NCBI GenBank assembly: GCA_028287465.1
Contig: JAQBPO010000029.1
Coordinates: 1 to 57,897 of the forward strand
Direction of reading: 5' to 3'
DNA length: 57,897 nucleotides
Source: Fibrobacterota bacterium
GTDB taxonomy: Bacteria; Fibrobacterota; Fibrobacteria; UBA11236
Of the stretch, positions 54,251 to 57,897 are shown one piece after another (the first letter of the stretch is position 1; each line of letters begins with the position of its first letter). A program made the position numbers and the translations under genes. The notes below the pieces were generated by a model that was given only the letters and a program-made list of their open reading frames with translations, ran no database searches and was not told where the DNA came from.

Positions 54251-54916
54251 TCAACGGTTCAAATCCTCGGGCAGGACCCTCACTCCTCCGTACTGTTCCA
54301 GGACCAGGATCGCTTGTTCCAGATGGGTGGATTTGCGTTGCCGGGCCAGGGATTCCGCCCCTTGGAGGATGAGAGGGAGGGATTTGTGGAGATGGAATTT
54401 CCAGAGGCCACCCTCCCGGGTGAACAGGAAAACCGGCACGTTGGGCGCCTCCCGCAATCCTATTTCCCCTGAATTCCCGCGCACGCGGGATTCTCCCAGT
54501 TCCGTCTTTATCAGGCTTTTCCGGACCGGCCAGCTATTGACGACCAACTTGTCCAGGATGGAAACGGGCCGGTCGTCGAAGGATGGATTGAGGCGCCGTT
54601 CCACCCGCAGGGCAAGGACGCCGAGGATTTCATGGAACGGTCGTTCGGCCAGGTATTTCGGGGCTTCGGTGCGCGAGGCGCGGCGCATGTCATCGAGCCA
54701 ATTCAGCGACTCCCTGGAAAGGTACAGGGGAATCGAATCCGCCTGCCCTTCTTGGATCTTCTGGCGGAAACGCAGGAAGAAGGCATCGAGGTCCTTGCGG
54801 GCTGCAGGGTCCTCAGGGGGGAGCGGGCCGGAACCGGCGCATGCGAGGAGGAGGCAAAGCGGCAAGAGCAGGAAGCCCAGGGATCCAATGCCGCTTCGGC
54901 TGATAGGGTGTGGCAT
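54251..54916 (-). CDS. Putative lipoprotein of unknown function
   Basis: This 221-residue protein has a signal peptide with lipobox LLAC (FLLLPLCLLLAC). The mature part is helical then beta-rich (DLDAFFLRFRQKIQEGQADSIPL; REAPNVPVFLFTREGGLWKFHLHKSLPLIL in parts) and resembles small SnoaL/NTF2-like or DUF-type lipoproteins. The order of helix followed by strands with a W-K-F-H-L end fits an NTF2-like cone, but I cannot place it in a family. It is preceded by about 65 bases and the large C39-like gene, in the same direction. Confidence 0.65.
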   Translation of the reverse strand: MPHPISRSGIGSLGFLLLPLCLLLACAGSGPLPPEDPAARKDLDAFFLRFRQKIQEGQADSIPLYLSRESLNWLDDMRRASRTEAPKYLAERPFHEILGVLALRVERRLNPSFDDRPVSILDKLVVNSWPVRKSLIKTELGESRVRGNSGEIGLREAPNVPVFLFTREGGLWKFHLHKSLPLILQGAESLARQRKSTHLEQAILVLEQYGGVRVLPEDLNR

Positions 54917-54980
54917 TCCTTATATATACAAAGCGGCCGCCGTCATCCGAGGTCCGTGGACTCCGGCTTGGGGCGCGGAG

Positions 54981-57341
54981 TCAGACCCCGGCGGCCAGGC
55001 GATTGCGGTAGATACGGATCTTCTTTTCCCATCCGCGCTGGTTGAACTCGTCGTCCGCGCGGAATTTCTTGAGCTTATACGCCTCCAGCAGTTCCTTGAT
55101 TGCCGGCCTATCGTAAGGATTCCACTTCACCAGGTACCCCTCCATCACCGCCAAGGCCTCGTCGATATTTCGGAAATCCACCACGGTATGCCTGCGCCAG
55201 GTCCAGAACGCGAGGTGCGCCGCGGAACCGGGAATCTTGTCCTCGGACTCCAGCAGCTTCAAGGCGATGCGCCTGGCCGTCTCCGGATCCTCCTGCACGT
55301 AGTCCTGCTCGAGGAGGAACTCCAGGGTCACGGCTTCCTGTTCATCGAGGTCGATGTACCCGAGAAGCACCTCGCCCGCCTTGGAAGGATCCCCCAATTG
55401 GTAATAGCAACCCGCGAGCAGGGTGGCCATGCCGGTGGAAAGGCGGTTCTCCTTGCGGTACCGTTCGATGAAGGCGATGGCCCGGGAATAGTCCCCGCGC
55501 TGGTAAAGGCTTTGCAGGTATTCCAGGATCTGGCTCTCGTAAACGTCGTGGCCCAGCAGGAATCCGGAAATGACGGAGTCCTGGACCGCGGGCAGGGGCC
55601 GCCTGCCGATCAGGTTCTCGTATTCCCAATCCGCGAAAAAGAAACCATGGCCGGCGCTCCGGCCCAGGTGCAGGGCCCGGCGATCCAGATCGTCCTCGTT
55701 GATGCGGGCGATCAGGAATTGCAGGTAGGCCTCGTTCTGGTCGGGGATGTCCTGCCCCAGGATCGCCTTCAACTCCGGAAGCCGCGCCTTGGGAATGACG
55801 ATTCCAAGGGTATTGTACATGTGGCTCCAGTCCTGGCCGAACTCGCTCCATCTTTGATCGTCCCAGATATCGTAGGTGTTCACGTCGTAGGTGACCAGGG
55901 TCTGGAGGACCTGGTCGTAACCGAAGATGGCTATGACGTGACCGGGTATGAAGGCCAGGACCGGAATCCCGTGATCGATAAGCTTGAAGATGTCCTTCAT
56001 GGACCGCAAAGGCAGTACCATGTTGGCGAACCCGCGCGATTCCGAAAAGAAGGCTTCATCGGTGATAAGGCTGCCGCGATCCAGTTGGGTTATTTCCGCG
56101 CCGATCCGCTTTGCGCCGCTGCGATCGCCCCAATAGTTCAATACCAGGCCCAGTGAATTGGGGACGCAATACGCGCTCTTGTATTCGGTATGCGCTTCGA
56201 TTCCGGGTATGACCACCCGCTTGAGGGTGCTGTCGCGGTCTTTTTCCAGGCGATCGCGGAATTCATTGGCTTCGAGGAGGAGGCGCGAGTCGTGGTAATA
56301 CTTGACCAGCACGCGGATGAACGCTTCCTTCGACTCCTCCAGGTTGCCGCTCTTGCGGTGCAGCAGGGCAACGCGGAACTGCAGATAGGATTTCAGCTTA
56401 TCGGACCGGCTCCATGCCAGGGCGCGGGAATACCAGGGTATGGCCTTGTGGGGCGTGCCGGATTTCTCGTAATGCTGGCCTATCAACAGGGCGTAATTGA
56501 TGGGGAGGCCCGTCACCACGGCAAGGCCGAGCATGGCCAGCCCCACCGATAACAACCCGGTCGTATAGGCGCCCAGGAAATTGCGACCCGCCCGCCATAG
56601 CTTGAGGCAGTGGTGAACGAGAAGGGGCACGCTCGAGAACCACATGATGAAGAACAGGATCTGGCGCGTCCGGTCGAGCCACGCCGGGAAGATGGTCAGT
56701 TCCTCCACCTGCCACAAAGGGATGGTGACCAGCAGGAGATTCAATTGGTTCACGACCACATGCGCGCCCGTGACGAGCAGGATGAGGCCGGCCAATCCGC
56801 GCAGGGACCAGCCTTCGGCCTCCTTGGAGGATTGCAGGGCGGAGAAGAAGAGCAGGAGCCCGAAATTGAGCCATACCACCCCGAGCTCGGAGGAAATGGA
56901 ATCCACGGAGGCGTTGATGGGATAGTAGCTGCTCCAGAGGAAATCCGAAAGCCATTGCTCCATGCTCGCGAGGAACACGGCCATGGGCAATGCCGCCACG
57001 GCCAGGGCCAGGGAGGTCCTGAACCTGCGGTAGGCCGGCACCGCCGAAGGCACGCCCCTTTCCATCGGCATGGCCGCCATGGCCGCGAAGCTCCAGACGA
57101 GGTTCCATCCCGCCAGCAGGAACGAGACGAAAAGCCAATTGAAGGTCAGCAATGCCGCGGCGGGCAAAGGCGCCAGGGCGGCCAGGATCATCATGACGCG
57201 GAATGCCCGGGAAGGCGCGCGTCCAAGGAAAGGGAGGAAGGGCCAAGGACCGGCCAAAAGCATCAGGAAATAAACGTAACCGGGTAGCCCCGTTCGTGTG
57301 ATCCGCGCGGAAGCCGCGGTCTTGGCGCCGGGTTGGATCAT
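54981..57341 (-). CDS. Large membrane protein with C39-like peptidase domain and TPR repeats
   Basis: The ATG at 57341 follows the upstream stop by four bases and gives 786 residues. Eight or so membrane helices fill about 1-300. A TPR-like region (HKAIPWYSRALAWSRSDKLK) leads to a papain-like C39 domain (about 380-500). Its catalytic candidates are Cys392 in YCVPNSLGLVLNYWG, His468 in IPGHVIAIFGYD and Asp486 in LVTYDVNTYD, all in the expected order. TPR-type repeats continue to the C terminus (AIAFIERYRKENR, GCYYQLGDPSKAGEVLLGY). C39 peptidases cut Gly-Gly leaders, usually on ABC exporters. Here the domain is joined to a membrane and TPR scaffold, so the substrate is unknown. Confidence 0.75.
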   Translation of the reverse strand: MIQPGAKTAASARITRTGLPGYVYFLMLLAGPWPFLPFLGRAPSRAFRVMMILAALAPLPAAALLTFNWLFVSFLLAGWNLVWSFAAMAAMPMERGVPSAVPAYRRFRTSLALAVAALPMAVFLASMEQWLSDFLWSSYYPINASVDSISSELGVVWLNFGLLLFFSALQSSKEAEGWSLRGLAGLILLVTGAHVVVNQLNLLLVTIPLWQVEELTIFPAWLDRTRQILFFIMWFSSVPLLVHHCLKLWRAGRNFLGAYTTGLLSVGLAMLGLAVVTGLPINYALLIGQHYEKSGTPHKAIPWYSRALAWSRSDKLKSYLQFRVALLHRKSGNLEESKEAFIRVLVKYYHDSRLLLEANEFRDRLEKDRDSTLKRVVIPGIEAHTEYKSAYCVPNSLGLVLNYWGDRSGAKRIGAEITQLDRGSLITDEAFFSESRGFANMVLPLRSMKDIFKLIDHGIPVLAFIPGHVIAIFGYDQVLQTLVTYDVNTYDIWDDQRWSEFGQDWSHMYNTLGIVIPKARLPELKAILGQDIPDQNEAYLQFLIARINEDDLDRRALHLGRSAGHGFFFADWEYENLIGRRPLPAVQDSVISGFLLGHDVYESQILEYLQSLYQRGDYSRAIAFIERYRKENRLSTGMATLLAGCYYQLGDPSKAGEVLLGYIDLDEQEAVTLEFLLEQDYVQEDPETARRIALKLLESEDKIPGSAAHLAFWTWRRHTVVDFRNIDEALAVMEGYLVKWNPYDRPAIKELLEAYKLKKFRADDEFNQRGWEKKIRIYRNRLAAGV

Positions 57342-57345
57342 GCCG

Positions 57346-57897
57346 TCATGTGCTCCGGCGCTGCCAATTGATGTGAACCTGCATGCTTGCCTTGTCCCCG
57401 CGATGGCGGTAGTAATCCGCCAGCAGGGCATGGGTCTCCCCTATGGATTTGTCGACCTTGAGGCTGCGTGCCAGGGACGAATAGGCCGTCCGGTAGCGGC
57501 CGTTCTTCATCGAGACCGCCGCCTTCATGGTCAGGTACTTCGCATCTTCGCTAAAGGACTTGCAGCGGGACAAAAGGCCGGGAAGCTCCCCGACCTTGCC
57601 CAGCTTCAGCTTGGTCCAGGCCAGGCGGTATAATGCGGATTCGCTGCCGAACGGATAAAGGCCGGAAAGTTCCGCGTACAGGCTTTCTCCGGCCGCCAGG
57701 TTCCCGCGCCTGACCAGCAAGGTCGCCAGCGAATCCGTATACAGGGGTTCCTCCGGATCCATGGCATGCAACCGCCGGAACAAGGTCAGGGCCGTGTCCA
57801 TGGCGGCCCGCGATTCGCCCGAGGTGTCCGGCATGGGCGTGGCGTACCAATTCATCATCAGGTAGGTCCCTAGCCTGCCCTCGAGGATCTTGGCCAC
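57346..57897 (-). CDS. TPR protein, 5' end outside window
   Basis: The last 183 codons of a TPR-type protein are visible. Repeats include ALTLFRRLHAMDPEEPLYTDSLATLLVRRGN, read in parts, LYAELSGLYPFGSESALYRLA and AYSSLARSLKVDKSIGETHALLADYYRHRGD. The frame is open to the window edge, so the start is not known. The stop lies four bases before the ATG of the large C39-like membrane protein, so both are on one message and probably cooperate. The next repeat region of that neighbour is of the same type. Confidence 0.75.
   Translation of the reverse strand: MAKILEGRLGTYLMMNWYATPMPDTSGESRAAMDTALTLFRRLHAMDPEEPLYTDSLATLLVRRGNLAAGESLYAELSGLYPFGSESALYRLAWTKLKLGKVGELPGLLSRCKSFSEDAKYLTMKAAVSMKNGRYRTAYSSLARSLKVDKSIGETHALLADYYRHRGDKASMQVHINWQRRST

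Overview
The window (about 58 kb, GC-rich) is chromosomal DNA from a Gram-negative bacterium, most likely a member of the Fibrobacterota. The Gram-negative assignment rests on LptF/LptG, BamD, a CpoB-like protein, at least ten lipoproteins with a clear lipobox, and several outer-membrane barrel candidates. The phylum is suggested by a TIGR02147-family protein (41079-41930), a paralogous family first described in Fibrobacter, next to a DUF2341/LamG lipoprotein, and by secreted proteins ending in short sorting-like tails. The phylum is an inference from family content, not a phylogeny.

Layout. 1-2155 (minus): lptF-lptG, diverging from a long plus-strand run (2208-11549): cpoB-like, bamD, nadD, an envelope protein, purC, purH, a DUF494/Smg-like gene, trmFO and a ThuA-domain secreted protein. 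11812-16078: bacilliredoxin, MTA/SAH-nucleosidase-like gene, ridA, TatD nuclease, two lipoproteins and a Nudix hydrolase. 16071-19891: miaA, an unassigned ATP-grasp-like gene, a LEA14-like lipoprotein and cysM. 20017-22392: ligA and tRNA-Gly(GCC), then a tandem, decayed copy of the tRNA and its terminator. 22447-31407: lipoproteins, DUF1206 membrane protein, NmrA-type oxidoreductase, CheB-like methylesterase, hybrid histidine kinase and a PPK2 polyphosphate kinase.

31538-41930 is an accessory secreted and envelope region: a discoidin-domain protein; a tightly packed operon of LVIVD-repeat protein, secreted protein and multicopper oxidase; a divergent barrel protein; a zinc alcohol dehydrogenase; and the lipoprotein/TIGR02147 pair. 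42144-44904 is an oxidative-stress cluster: rubrerythrin, a 56-residue rubredoxin, rubredoxin reductase and, convergent, OxyR with both redox cysteines. A site with exact OxyR 4-7-4-7-4-7-4 spacing lies upstream of the rubrerythrin. 44958-47293 holds a receiver protein, an IS21 IstA-like protein without its catalytic residues, and an unknown protein with two similar domains. 47546-57897 holds moaA, a catalytically degenerate patatin/barrel fusion, cutA, thpR, an ABC-2 transporter, a small membrane protein, a lipoprotein, a large membrane protein with a C39-like domain, and a TPR protein cut by the window edge.

I see no CRISPR array, prophage, known defence system or complete insertion sequence. 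The points most worth following are the OxyR-spaced operator, the pseudo-patatin barrel, the repeat-rich control region 36303-36475, the TIGR02147/lipoprotein pair, the apparently domesticated IstA-like protein and the tRNA-Gly decay series.
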